This document shows, piece after piece, positions 8,857 to 20,196 of a stretch of DNA of 64,000 bases. The position numbers were made by a program, and so were the translations under genes. Each line of letters starts with the position of its first letter. Positions within the stretch are counted from its first letter, which is position 1. The notes under the pieces were generated by a model. The model was not told the DNA's origin. It saw only the letters and a program-made list of their open reading frames with translations, and did not search any database. Source of the stretch: Steinernema hermaphroditum (taxonomy: Eukaryota > Nematoda > Chromadorea > Rhabditida > Steinernematidae); contig CM059622.1 of NCBI GenBank assembly GCA_030435675.1, positions 1,736,001-1,800,000 on the forward strand, given 5' to 3'.

Positions 8857-10133
8857 ATGTCCGAACAGATCGCTGTACAGGACGCTGAGGACCGCATTCG
8901 TCCCTCCATCAATCGGACTCCCGTATTGACGTCGTCCTACTTGAACGAGCTCACTGGAAAGAAGCTCTACTTCAAATGCGAAAATTTCCAGAAAACTGGA
9001 TCTTTTAAGGCGAGGGGTGCACTCAACGCGGTAAGTCAACCTTGCTGTCTTTCCATTTTGGACCAGTTCCGAGTTCATGGAACATTCCCTCAGTAAGCCT
9101 GCCTAATCATGAATGCGATGATCATGTCTTTCAAAGGTTATAAAGAACGCCATTTTCCACATTTTCCCTCTTTCAGATTCTCAAAGCGCGATCCATCGGA
9201 CCTGTTAAGGGAGTGGTAGGCAGCCTCATCATTACAAACCTAGCCATTTTCCTCTCAGGTCGCACACAGTGGAGGCAACCACGGTCAGGGAGTGGCCTGG
9301 GCGGCCAGACAGTGTGACCTGCCATGCATCGTCGCCACTCCTTCTAGCGCTCCTCAAACGAAAGTAGACGCTATGCGGGGATACGGCGCCGAGCTGGTCA
9401 TCACGACGCCGTCGATGACGGACATGGCGGACACTGCTTACAGGCTAGTTGAGCAGACGGGCTACACGTTCGTCGATCCGATGAACGATTACGATATCAT
9501 GTCGGGACAGGGCACTGTGGCCAAGGAGTTTCTGGAGGAGGTTGGCCATCTGGATGCTCTAGTGGTCGCTGTTGGTGGTGGAGGCTTGGCTTCGGGAGTG
9601 GCTGCATATGTGAAGCAGAAGAAGCTCGATTGTAAAGGTTAGGCCTCTTCCCCGTAGTGGCTTTTCCAAAATCCGCTCCGCTCAGTGTTTTGCGTGGAGC
9701 CAGCCAACAAGAACCTCCAAGAGTCGTTCGAAGCAGGACGTTCCCTTATGCCCCACGGTACTTTGTTGGACACCATCGCCGATGGCTGTCGCCCTCACGC
9801 CGTCGGAAATAAGTGTTTCGATGTGTTGCTGGAATGTGCTGAACATACCGTATTCTCGGTGGTAGGTTGAAAAAACAGTCCCCAGTCAAAATACGAATTC
9901 AGACCAACGACGATATCCGAAAAGCTATGAAGCTGATCCTAGAACGCATGAAGGTATGGGTATCTGCGCTCTATTCGCTAAAATTTGGACTTCAGCTCGT
10001 TGTGGAACCTTCCGCGGCCATGGGGCTTGCCGCTGTTCTGAAATACAAGGAGGAGCTAAAGGATTACGAGAACATCGGGCTGGTTCTGTGTGGAGGAAAT
10101 GTGGACCTAAAGACTGTCGTTGATTTACTATAG
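8857..10133 (+). CDS. Serine racemase / serine-threonine dehydratase
   Basis: Six exons (8857-9030, 9177-9215, 9259-9637, 9686-9861, 9903-9953, 9996-10133) give 318 residues. This is a fold-type II PLP enzyme that interconverts L- and D-serine and/or deaminates serine and threonine to the oxo-acid and ammonia in the cytosol. Visible sites are the PLP-lysine motif QKTGSFKARGALNA, the phosphate/substrate loop HSGGNHGQG (usually SSGNHGQ), the glycine loop VGGGGLASG, and the C-terminal LCGGNVDL. The length is close to animal serine racemase (about 340). The order of motifs matches serine racemase rather than the longer biosynthetic threonine deaminase, as there is no regulatory ACT tail. The 3' end faces smc2 with only about 110 bases between the stop codons. 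Confidence 0.9.
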
Positions 10134-10245
10134 GTTTGGTGCAATAAAGTCAACAAATGCTTTATGTAAGCCTCTGCAAGATCACGCAAATGTAATTCAT
10201 TATCAACGAAATATTGGAACTTATGAGGTATGTACAGTACAACGA

Positions 10246-13200
10246 TTAGACGTTACATGTCCGTGCCACCGTCGACGTTCCGTCGACGAATTTCGTCCTG
10301 AACAGCACATTCGCGTGGTTGAACATTCCCTCTTTGAGTGATACGACGACAAACTGCAGCGTAAACCAGTTAAAACTCCGACTGAGAAGATAAAACGTAC
10401 CTGCGATTGGTTGAAATGCTCTTTGATCATGCGGCCGATGTTCTGAGTGTGCGACATGTCGAGCGCTGCATCTACTTCATCCAGAATGTAGAGAGGCGCT
10501 GGGCTGAACTTCAACATGGCGAGGACCAGGGAGAGCGCTACCAAAGAGCGCTGGCCTAAATGCAATATTCATATCACTGGATACAGTACACCCAGTTACC
10601 TCCAGATAATTCCTGTAGTGACTCCTTCCATTTGCCGTTAAAGGCGACCTTCACCTCCAAGCCACCTAGTGCATTCTTAAATCCAGAAGGAGGTTCCAGC
10701 TTCGCTAGCGCGCCAGGCAGAAGAGTCGCGTAAATCGATCCAAAGTCCTACAAAATACAAATTACCAGAACTCCAGAGACCGTGGCAACCTTGTTGATTT
10801 GACGGTGAGCCCTCAGAATCTCGTTTTCTTTCCGGGTGTCCATGGTTTGAAGGGCCTTCAGGAGCTTTTCACGATCACGCTTGATCGCATCAACTTGTTT
10901 CTCGAGCAATGAGTGCTGTTCTTCAGCCAGATTCAGCGTTTGCATCGCGGAGGGCTTCACGATCTTCTTCAGAACTTCAATTCGCTCTTGGCGCTCGTCG
11001 TATTCAGCCTTCAGATCTTCATATGACATGCCGCCGAAATCGTAGCGGCTCTCTGCGCGACCGAAGAAGGCTTTGTCCTCAGAAATCCATGGGTGCTTCT
11101 TCTCCAAAGTGACACCCTAAATACCACTATAACTGAGGAAACAAGGCATATGCACTACCTTTCTACCCCATAGCTCCGCCTGATGCAGCATATCCTTCAC
11201 CTCATTTTCGTGTGCCTCTTTCTTCTGCTGCAGCTCGACATTGGACTTTTGTAACAAGTCAGTTTCCTTGTTGAACTTCCTTATCTTATTCTCCATCTCG
11301 CGAACTCCTGACAGAATCTCTTCGTGCTCTTTTTTCGCCTCTGCTTGCGATTTCTAAAAGCCATGTAACTGTTAATAACCATGTAACTGTTGCTTGGACA
11401 TCAAACCTTCGCATCCTCCAGCTTCTGCGCGAAATTTTCAAAATCGGACTTGGCGGCGGCTAACTGTTCGCTCATTTTCTCGAGTTCCGCTTCACTGGCG
11501 ACCAGTTCACTTCCTAGTTCTTCGATTTCGCTTCTTAAATTCACAACACAATCAATCAAGAAGCCATAAAATATAGTGAACAACCCATATATACGGGAAA
11601 ACCCAGAAAAAAAGAGAACTGTTGTGAAGTGGACTAGACAGACGTGCAGGCACGTATTTCAGACAAACATGCAGGAAAACATGAAGGGCAGAATTAGCAC
11701 TGTCTAGCAGTCAGATGCTGTGGAGCGGTCGATTACGACCACCAAAATTCCTTGTTCACATGAACTCAACTTCAGCCATATTCTAGGCAAAAAAACGAAC
11801 CTCATGCTAGCAAGCTGAGTCTGCGCACCCTCATACGCATCTCGCATCTTTCTGAACGCTTCTTCCGCATCCTTTAATTCTTTCTGCGCGCTCTTTTTCT
11901 GTTTTTCTCGGAACTCCTTTTCATTCTTTTTGTTGAGTTCGAGATCTTTCAGTTTTTCCTTCGCCTCCGCAATACGAGTCTTTGCCTCATCGCGCTCCTG
12001 TCTACACAGCGGGATCTCTTGCTCCAGTTGCTCGATGTCGTTTCGGAGCATCTGGACGCGGCTCGTCTTCAGACGCTCTCGCAAACTTTCTAAGCGGCCC
12101 TGCACCGTTGTGAGGATATTCTTCGCTTGGCTGAACTTTTGCTGCTCAGCTGCAGCCTCGCGCAGTTGCACTTCCACTTCTTGGCATCGACCATCGATTC
12201 CACGTAGTCTCTCTTCCAGCTCTCGATATGTCGCCAGATCGGGAAGAACGGTACTTCGCGCCGAGCGCGCACCTCCAGTAAGCTGACCAGTGGACTTGTA
12301 GTCTTCTCCGCCAAGCGTGACACAGCGAGTCATGAGCTGTGGATGGAAGGCGAGTTTGTTTGCGATGTCCATAGTACTGCAGACGAATGTGTTCGCGAAG
12401 ACCTTTTTGATGGCCGGTGTCAGGGCGGGATCGTAGTCCAAGAGGTCCAAGGCGGGATGGACATTCTCGTCGCCTACGAGTTTTTTGGCGAGTGCAATCT
12501 TGTCCCTGCTGAGCTCGCCGAATGTGAGATTTTCTAGCGGGATGAAGGTGACGCGCTGATTGAAGCACTTGTTGTGAAGGAGATCGCGACCGACATTCGG
12601 GTGTTGGACAATAATGTTCGCGAGCTAAAAGATCAGCTTTAGTTGTCGTAATGAATAAATGATCTTACAGCTCCACCGGCGACAACTTCTATCGCGACAG
12701 CGAATTTCGGGTCCTTTACACTGATGTTCGCGGCTACCGTGCCTTTCACTAGGTTTCGGTCGAAATTCGGCTGGGGACTCCTGAAGTCAACCGCGATGTA
12801 TCTCCGGTATCTATTCGCTAGGTCATCGCGGTCTCTCAGCATCTGCCGTTTCTCAGCCACCAATTGCCGGCGCTCGTCGTCAATGCGCTCCCACGTGCCT
12901 TCCGCGTATCGCACACTGTCCACAGATTTCTGAAACCCTCATCATGCTCTGAACTAATCGCGCGGCAAATTACTTGTGCATCAGCTAGATTCTTCTCCAA
13001 CTTCACAATCTCTTCGTTTGCCGTGCGTTCGTCGTCCGCGAAATTTTTTAACTCCATCTGTTTCTTCTTCAACGTTGGCTCTATTTGCTTCAGCCTCATT
13101 TCCGTGGTCTTTATCTTTGTCTCCGACTCGGCGATTGCGGAGCGAGTCGCCGTCAGTTGGCCTTCGAGTGTTACTGCTTGACCTTGGTCATCAAGCATCA

Positions 13201-14493
13201 TGCCCTTTGCGAGAGTTTCGATCTTTTTTCGCGCGAGATTCACCGCCTCTTCGGCGTCTTTTCCTCTCTGCTCTTCGTCGCCGAAATCTCTCTCCAACTT
13301 CTGCAACTCCGCTTTCTTTTTCTCAAGATAGCTCCGATCCTTAAACGCACTTGTTAACGAAACTGATAGGAAATGACAATGCATACCGAGTCAATATCTT
13401 TTCTCTTGCGATTAAGAGTTGTCTCTAAGGTTTTAATGTTATCCGTCTTGTCTTTTTTCTCCGCCTGCATCGTGGTGAAATTCTTCGCCGTTTCCTGTAC
13501 CTTATCCTGTAGGCTACTTAGCACGTCTTGCTGCAGTTTGGCGCGTTCCTGCTCAACTTCTCGGTGCTCGGTGGAAATCTCTTCGATTCGTCCGTTGTTC
13601 TCATGGATGCTCGCTTCTATCTGTTTGATCTCCTCCAAAACAGGATCCTTCTTCGCGAGGTACATCTTGCGCGTCTCTTCACATTCGACAAACTCAGAGG
13701 CGATCACTTTCCGATGGAGGATCTCGTTTTCGCGCATCAGGCGTTCATACTCCATGTAGTTCTTCTTGTCGTCCTTTAACGCGTTGATCTTTGGCTGGAT
13801 GTCCTCGGACATAACCCTGTGAATCTCGGACATTGTCGCCTCCTTCTTTTCGATTGTCTTCTGGCAGTTCATCTTTTTAGCGTCAAGAAGACGTACTCCA
13901 GCGGCTTCCTCGATCATGCCTAGAATCTGTAATCGCTTGTTTAGGTCAACTCCGGCAATGAGCTATACACCTCCATGGGTTTCATGTTTAGCACTTTCGT
14001 GATTCTTCCTTGCATAATCAGGAAGTGTGGATTGTTGATGTTGAGGCCAACAGATCGGAAGAGATCTGCTGCGCGCTGATTCGTCGCCGGAAATCCGTTG
14101 ATTGTGTAGTTGTTACGGCCGTTGACGACAACCTGAAAGTGATATCAGCCAGAAATTCGATATAAACGGACTCACCTGTCTTCTGATAACGATTTCTTTG
14201 CAGTTTTCATATCCTAGCGGCCGCAGATCAGGGTTATTGTTGTCGAAGGTGATGGTGACCGTTGCCTTCGTGATACCGGCTTGGCCATGCTTGTAGACGA
14301 GATCGGAAAGGCTGAGCGCGCGCACCTGGCTCAAGTTGGAGATGCCGAGCACGAAACAGATCGAGTCCAGGATGTTTGACTTGCCGGATCCGTTGAGTCC
14401 GGTGATCGCGTTGAACTCCGCATCGAATCCTTCGATTACTTGACGGGTCGCGTACGACTTGAAGCCGTCTATCTCTATTCTTTTGATCCGCAT
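10246..14493 (-). CDS. smc2: SMC2, condensin ATPase subunit
   Basis: A multi-exon minus-strand gene for the SMC2 subunit of condensin, the ATP-driven complex that compacts chromosomes (mix-1 in Caenorhabditis elegans). Exon 1 (14493-14176) begins [14 protein letters not shown] with the Walker A motif GLNGSGKSN. Exon 2 is 14132-13971 and exon 3 is 13926-13387. The coiled-coil arms, rich in E, K, Q and R, flank a hinge around 12700-12250 ([13 protein letters not shown], then LTGGARSAR). The C-terminal head carries the signature and Walker B in exons around 10565-10410. The last exon contains [17 protein letters not shown] and ends with a TAA at 10246. Introns are mostly 40-50 bases, plus a longer one of about 270 bases near 11800-11540. 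The gene appears intact. Its penultimate exon has a broken copy at 2636-2767. Confidence 0.93.
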
Positions 14494-15229
14494 GTTTTCA
14501 GATATCGCAACGGGATCATGCGATCACAACTGAAATATGCAGATTCCACTATTTGATAGCTCCATATATGGCTTGACGCGACTCGATACGACCGCTCGGC
14601 ATGCAATGTCTCGGTCAGAACGGTTTGCAGGCAGCTAATTGCAGCTTGCAGGCAGATAGCTATCTGCCAGACATACTTCTTTCTTTTGGTGTTGTTGATG
14701 AATTGGTTGTAATTAATGCAGAATATCTTTCGGAAAAACGCCAAGCAACTACGATTTAATGGTCAAACTATTCTGCTGTGATCAAGGACAATGTTCGAAA
14801 CAGAAAATTCATCATTTCCGGTGCAAATAAGCGCGGTATTGTGGCGCAAACCACAAAAGTAACAAATCGGCGTTAGCAAATTGATGGCTTTGATATTCAC
14901 ATCCAAAAAGCGCGGAAAAACGCGGCACAACAAGCGTAGAAATTGCAAAATTGCGCCTCCCGCTCAGCGATGGTCCCGAATAGAAGATGAGCGAGGGCGC
15001 GAAAACGGTCCGGACGGTCGATGAGAGCTGCGAAAGTACGCAATCGATGGGCATAAAACAACGTTGAAATCTTCACGCAAACCCCCTGCAACTTGAGAGA
15101 AGAAAGCAGATCCGTAAGCCAAGAAAATACACAACATGAGCGAAAAATACATGCAACGAACATAACTGAAAGGCCTAAAACAGATACGCAAACAAGAAAT
15201 GCTTTAATGAGCAACAAAACAACGACTAA
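14494..15229. other. Spacer between letm1 and smc2
   Basis: About 740 bases with the letm1 3' flank and the smc2 promoter. No gene is seen; open frames here are short and unlike known proteins. Confidence 0.5.
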
Positions 15230-16756
15230 TCAACGCCCACCATCTTCCGATTTGCCATCCTTCTTGTCAGCCACTTCTTTGGATTTTTTCTCTGCTGCAA
15301 TAGCCTTTTCGATGGTCCTGATGAAGTCAAGCCGAGTTTTATAGTCCGCATCGCCGAGATCCACATCGTGTAGCTTCTGTCGAGTTTGTTCGGCAACTCC
15401 TGTAAATGTCAGTTGGATGAACATGACTCGTTTGTGGGCTTTACCTTCTGGGAGCTTTGAGATCAGGTACTTTAGTCGCTGAGCAAATGGAACCTCATCA
15501 GAAAGATATAGAATGCGAGTAAGGAGTAGAAGAGATGGAGGTATCTTGTCATCCATGGAGAGGTCCAGCCATTGTTGCAGCTGAAGCGAGTCACACAGGA
15601 ATGTGATCGCGAAATTTAGCTGTTACCTGGGCGCGCAGGCGCTCTTCACTCACTCCGATAGCCCGCATTCCTCTCGCTCTTGCCGCTTGCTGCAGCTCCG
15701 TGTTCGTAAGGTTCTCTATACCACCTTCAGCTACGATTTGCTGAAAAAAAAACATTCAGTCTTCACGGTATAGCGTGCTCCAAACCCTATCATCGGCTTG
15801 TAGTTCTCGCAACTTCAGCTTCAGTTGGAACTGTAGTATTTCAGGGGTTCCCAACGGCTGGATGGACAACACATGGCAAAGCGCTCGCAGTTGACTCATC
15901 GAAAGGTTGTCCAAAGTCAGCTCGTCCTCGAACAACTGCGTGTATTTAAACAGGTCCTCGTTGCTCACATATCGGCCTTCCGACCGAAGCTGAAACGAAA
16001 TATCTGATCCTGCATCAGAACACAGTTCCACGTACCTTACTCATGAACTCACTGAACTCAAGGGCTTTCGATCTTCCCTGCTCGTTGGATTTTCTTTGGT
16101 GTGCGATCTCTTCAATAGTGCTACGCAAGAATTTCGCCATCTCCACTTTGACAAGGAGTTGTTTGCGATGCTTTTCCTCCTGCAAAGACAGACATACACG
16201 ATACGCTGCAACGTCAGCTCCTACCTCCTTGGAAGCTTCTTGAAACGTGCTGGGTAACATATTCGGAAACAATTTGATAAACAGTGGGAGCGCTAGCTCC
16301 ATGAACGGAACAATGACGAATATTGAGAAGGGCACCAAACGGAACAGATCGGAGACAGTCCGAATTAGCTGCTTCCGCTCTCTTCGTGACAAAGTGGCGC
16401 CACGACCTATTCTCCACACGTATTTCGCACTGATCTTTGTCTCGAGTGCCAGCAGACGGAAGCCGTTGTAGTAATGCTTCAATTCTTCTACGATTCGTAG
16501 CCTCAATGGAGGCTTTTCCTTCGTTTGCGCGGCGGCAACTAGCTTGCGATGAGCTTCGTCTTCCTCTTGCTCGCGCTTCAAATCGGCCTTCAGCATTTTC
16601 AGAGTCTCTTCAATTTTGCTCTGCTGGCCGGACGAATGTCGTACGACAATGAGCGGATGGCCCAGTCGCAGTGAGGGTGTCCATGAAACCCTAAACGACG
16701 CAGCAGATTAAAGAGCCAAGTGATTGGAACTGAACGTACCTGTGCCAGTTGTACAT
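15230..16756 (-). CDS. letm1: LETM1-like mitochondrial inner-membrane protein
   Basis: A minus-strand gene starting with a 17-base exon (16756-16740, MYNWH), which is preceded by a CTGCAG acceptor that could be a trans-splice site. The N-terminus is rich in Arg, Ser and His and lacks acidic residues, as in mitochondrial targeting peptides. The LETM1 core follows: ELKHYYNGFRLLALETKI, a membrane segment around FSIFVIVPFMELALPLFIKL, then FPNMLPSTF and FEDELTLDNLS. LETM1 takes part in mitochondrial K+/H+ or Ca2+/H+ exchange and volume control. Several 40-45 base introns are present. The protein ends soon after SLLLLTRILYLSDEVP with a charged tail (KDGKSEDGG). It therefore lacks the long coiled-coil and EF-hand region of vertebrate LETM1 and is closer in length to LETM2-type proteins. 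Confidence 0.9.
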
Positions 16757-16859
16757 ATTCTGCAGACACACACGTTGCCAGCGGGAGATCATGACTGACG
16801 AATCTGCAATAAATGATGATAAATTCTAAGTGAAATAACAAAAGCTAGACAATTAGGCG

Positions 16860-17436
16860 CGCATAGACGGGTATCGGGTAAACTCCGCGGATGGGAAAAT
16901 TCCGCGGATGGTAAATTCCGCGGACGGGTAAATTCCGCGGATGGTAAATTCCGCGGATGGGTAAATTCCGCGGATGGTAAATTCCGCGGATGGTAAATTC
17001 CGCGGAGTGGGTAAATTCCGCGGATGGAAAATTCCGCGGGGTGGGTAAATTCCGCGGAGAGGGTAAATTCCGCGGAGAGGGTAAATTCCGCGGAGAGGGT
17101 AAATTCCGCGGAGAGGGTAAATTCCGCGGACGAATTACGCGAAATGATTCTGGAACGCCTCAATTCTCGTGTTTCTGTCACTGTATCTCGACTGATTTTA
17201 TTGTGTTTTCAGATTTAAATGAATCGAGTTGTTATCTGGGGGATCTCCGAAAGGCAGCGCCGCATTGCACTCTTCGAAAGTGTCATCCACAGTGGAGTTA
17301 CCTTTTATTTACTTTACCCACTCCGCGGAATTTACCCACTCCGCGGAATTTACCATCCGCGGAATTTACCCATCCGCGGAATTTACCATCCGCGGAGTTT
17401 TCCCATCCGCGGAATTTTCCCATAATCGCATAGACG
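16860..17436. mobile_element. Foldback element made of CCGCGG minisatellite arms
   Basis: The left arm (16870-17131) is a tandem array of about 15 units of 14-19 bases resembling GGGTAAATTCCGCGGAT. The right arm (17315-17426) holds about six units of the same sequence in reverse complement. Between them lie about 180 unique bases. The whole is bracketed by a 10-base direct repeat, CGCATAGACG, at 16860-16869 and 17427-17436, which looks like a target-site duplication. Tandem-repeat inverted ends with a 9-10 base duplication recall foldback/Mutator-like elements. No transposase is present, so it would be non-autonomous. It sits just upstream of letm1. Confidence 0.7.
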
Positions 17437-17977
17437 TAGACCTTCAACTCGGGTAAAAGACATGCCGCTTCACAAGCAGGGTTGAACGATCTCGAGAATC
17501 GCAATCGGATGTCAAAACTGCCTTCTTTCCGCCTCTAATTTGTGGCCTAAACTCCCGGGAAAACTTCTACAGATTCCTGAGACTGGCTTTTCCAATCTTG
17601 CAGAATTTCACAAAATTTAAGATTTCCTTCAAGAAAAGCGGAGTCTCCAGAAGACTTTTTCCGAGACTCAGCATTTTTTGACGTCATGCTAGCAAAGCCT
17701 ATCGAATCAGGAATCTTCATACATTTTCGCCAGATTTTAGACCGAGAGAAGAGAAGGCCGTTTTGACATCGAATTTCGAGTATCGAAATTGCACGCCCCG
17801 TTTACGATTTAACAGTGATAATACGGTAATACGCGTCTTATATCAGTCTGAAATCATGGAGCAAGTTCGCGAAAAAGCCCGTAAATAAAAAAATTTGCGG
17901 TGGCTATTTTGCTGTCAGAGTGTAAAATTCGGACGGCGAAGCCAACCCTCATTCCATTCGTGCCTTTCCGAAAACCC
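17437..17977. other. Intergenic, no gene seen
   Basis: AT-rich with scattered short open frames and no recognised features. Confidence 0.4.
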
Positions 17978-18165
17978 TTAGATGCTAGCCGACACACCTC
18001 TTTAGAATTTTTGAGCCGGGAATACATTCATGGCGTTTGCGAACGCTTCCGCCATCGTCATCGCCGTCACGCGGTTCCCGACGGCCGTTATGACGGTGAC
18101 GGCGAAGAAGAGCGGAAACAAGCCGAACCGCTGACTTTTCCAATAGCGAAACGCATGGAAATTCT
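17978..18165 (+). repeat. Hairpin-containing dispersed repeat, copy 1
   Basis: About 185 bases repeated in the same orientation at 19587-19769. The core has the inverted pair CGCCGTCAC ... GTGACGGCG, able to form a hairpin. The two copies flank the glycine-rich gene. Confidence 0.75.
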
Positions 18166-18457
18166 CCGAATGTCATAGATGTTCTCAGCGACTGATCGAG
18201 CGAGTGGCAACAATGAAATATTTGCGACATGAATTCGCTGCAAACCGGTGTGCTTGCGACTCAATTTTCAGACGCTGTTTTTTTTCGGAAGTTGCCCACT
18301 TTTCGAGTAAAAACACAATTTTTTGAGTCAAATGCGACTGTTGCCCGGATCACTCTTGTACTCTCTATCTCTATCGTTTGCCGTTCAGTCGCCTATCGTG
18401 ATTTCCGCGTCCATTTGAACGTTTAAACCCTAATTGGAATTTTTATTTTTTTTACAG

Positions 18458-19117
18458 ATGTCAAACAGCCTAAACGGAGGTGAAGGAGAGGGACCGACCG
18501 GGGCTGGAGCCGTCCGCATCGATGGCGGCGGTCTAGCTCCGGGTAAGTGTTTTGTGCTGTTTTGGTATCTAATTGTCTTTTGTTTAGGCGGAGCCCCTGG
18601 TGGACAAGATCGCCAGCCGGCGCCCAGTAAGTGTTTGGGTAACTATGGGCGTATTTAACTGTTTTGTTTCAGGAGGAAGGCGGGTTCGACGAGGCCCGTC
18701 CGGAGCCGGCCACAGAGATGACGGTGGTCCGGCTTCGGGTAAGTTTCTGCATGTCTGGAGTGATATCTGATTCTTTAACTTTAGGCGGTGCAGGAGGTCC
18801 CGCGCACGTCCTCCTCCTCGTAATCGCAACGCCCTTCCTCGTCGACCCCGAAGTTCTTGCCAAGGCCGCGATGGCTCATTTCATCAGCAGGTTCCACAGT
18901 CTTGACGACTTAATGGAGGAGCTCACAGCAGCAGTGCGTACGATGCAGGTAAAGCGTGTACTCCTGGTCTGGATTGTATTGGTTCATTTTCTAGGAAGAT
19001 CGTTTTGACGTGGACTACCCTGAAGATATTTTTGTCCTCGTTGACAATGCTATGCTTTATCAAGAAGAGGTTGAGCGACAGATGTCGCGAGCCCGCAGCC
19101 CCAGCTACATCGAGTAA
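18458..19117 (+). CDS. Small glycine-rich protein of unknown function (158 aa)
   Basis: Five exons (18458-18542, 18588-18626, 18673-18738, 18785-18948, 18995-19117) join in frame. The ATG follows TTTTACAG directly, a strong trans-splice acceptor. Exons 1-4 are joined at phase-1 splice sites, most falling inside Gly codons; the short exons of 85, 39 and 66 bases encode a Gly/Pro/Arg-rich tract (GGGLAPGGAPGG, then RGRRVRRG). Exon 4 contributes a short hydrophobic stretch (HVLLLVIATPFLV) and exon 5 an acidic segment (EDRFDVDYPEDIFVLVDNAM) ending SRARSPSYIE. I do not recognise the family. The Gly/Arg part could be an RGG-like nucleic-acid-binding tail, but this is a guess. Confidence 0.65.
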
Positions 19118-19586
19118 CTATTTCTAATTGTGTTTTTTTTTGGTTTAACGAGTTAACTAACTTAATTTAAGATAAATAAGATTTTTACTGATGTGTTCTC
19201 AGTTGGGTTATCACATGCATATTGGTCTGTTTTAAACCACACGACGACGCTTTCAGCACAACGCCTAGCGGGTTCATCGGAGTCTTGAACCTGAACCACT
19301 TCTTCAGAGCATCGTTGTGCACCAGTGATTGTCCCCCGTTACCCGTCGTCCTTCTTTCAAGGGAGCGTTGGCTGTGGTGTGGGAAAGGGAAAGCAATTTC
19401 CGTTTCCGTAAAACATTTCCGCGCACAACCACGTAGCGCGCCCAGCAAGTTCTCGAGTTGATCTACAAATAGGTAATATATGCCCGAACAGTGGCGAGAT
19501 AAGGCTGCAGAGCCGCAGATACGGGCTCGCCGAAGTCTTTGTCACATTCTCTGATGCAGGACAGCAGATTTACCTTGCGCATCAGG
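19118..19586. other. Intergenic, no gene seen
   Basis: 3' flank of the glycine-rich gene with AT-rich stretches. Open frames on both strands are short and unrecognised. Confidence 0.4.
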
Positions 19587-19769
19587 AAATAGATGCTAGC
19601 CACCTTTTTAGAATTTTTGAGCCGGGAATACATTCATGCCGTTTGCGAACGCTTCCGTCATCGTCATCGCCGTCACGCGGTTCCCGACGGCCGTTATGAC
19701 GGTGACGGCGAAAGGGAGCGGAAACAGAAGCCGAACCGCTGACTTTCCCAATAGCGAAACGCATGGAAA
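19587..19769 (+). repeat. Hairpin-containing dispersed repeat, copy 2
   Basis: Same orientation as 17978-18165, with about nine-tenths of positions matching by eye and the inverted pair CGCCGTCAC/GTGACGGCG preserved. Confidence 0.75.
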
Positions 19770-20196
19770 TGCGGATTTCAGCGGAGCGAAGCCGAACAGC
19801 TGAGGGATCCCGGGGCGGTAGTTTGGGGTACGGTATCGGGAGGCGGGGTGCAATGGATTTTGGAGAAGTGGTTTTCTCATCTTGCGTTGAAAATAGTTCA
19901 ACGGTCATTAAGGTGTTTTCTGGTGTTTGAAGCTTGATTAGGTTTTGCGTTTCGATTTTGCCGTGATTGTGACAGAATTTACGTTTGAGGTGCGTTTTTT
20001 GTTTACGTTTTTTGTTTTTTTTTTCATTTACGTTTACCATCAGACCAACCGGACACTCAGAGAGCGACCGGAAGGACCGACTGCGATGTTTCACCTTGTT
20101 TAAACTTTTGACAGCGACATTGTGTTTATAATGCTTAGAAAATTATAGACGACATCATATGTGTTTCTTTTTTCTCTTGCGTCTGTTTTACTCCAC

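Noticed and set aside
16870..17426. CRISPR array
   Set aside because: The repeated units are contiguous or nearly so with no unique spacers, part of them is inverted, and the genome is eukaryotic.
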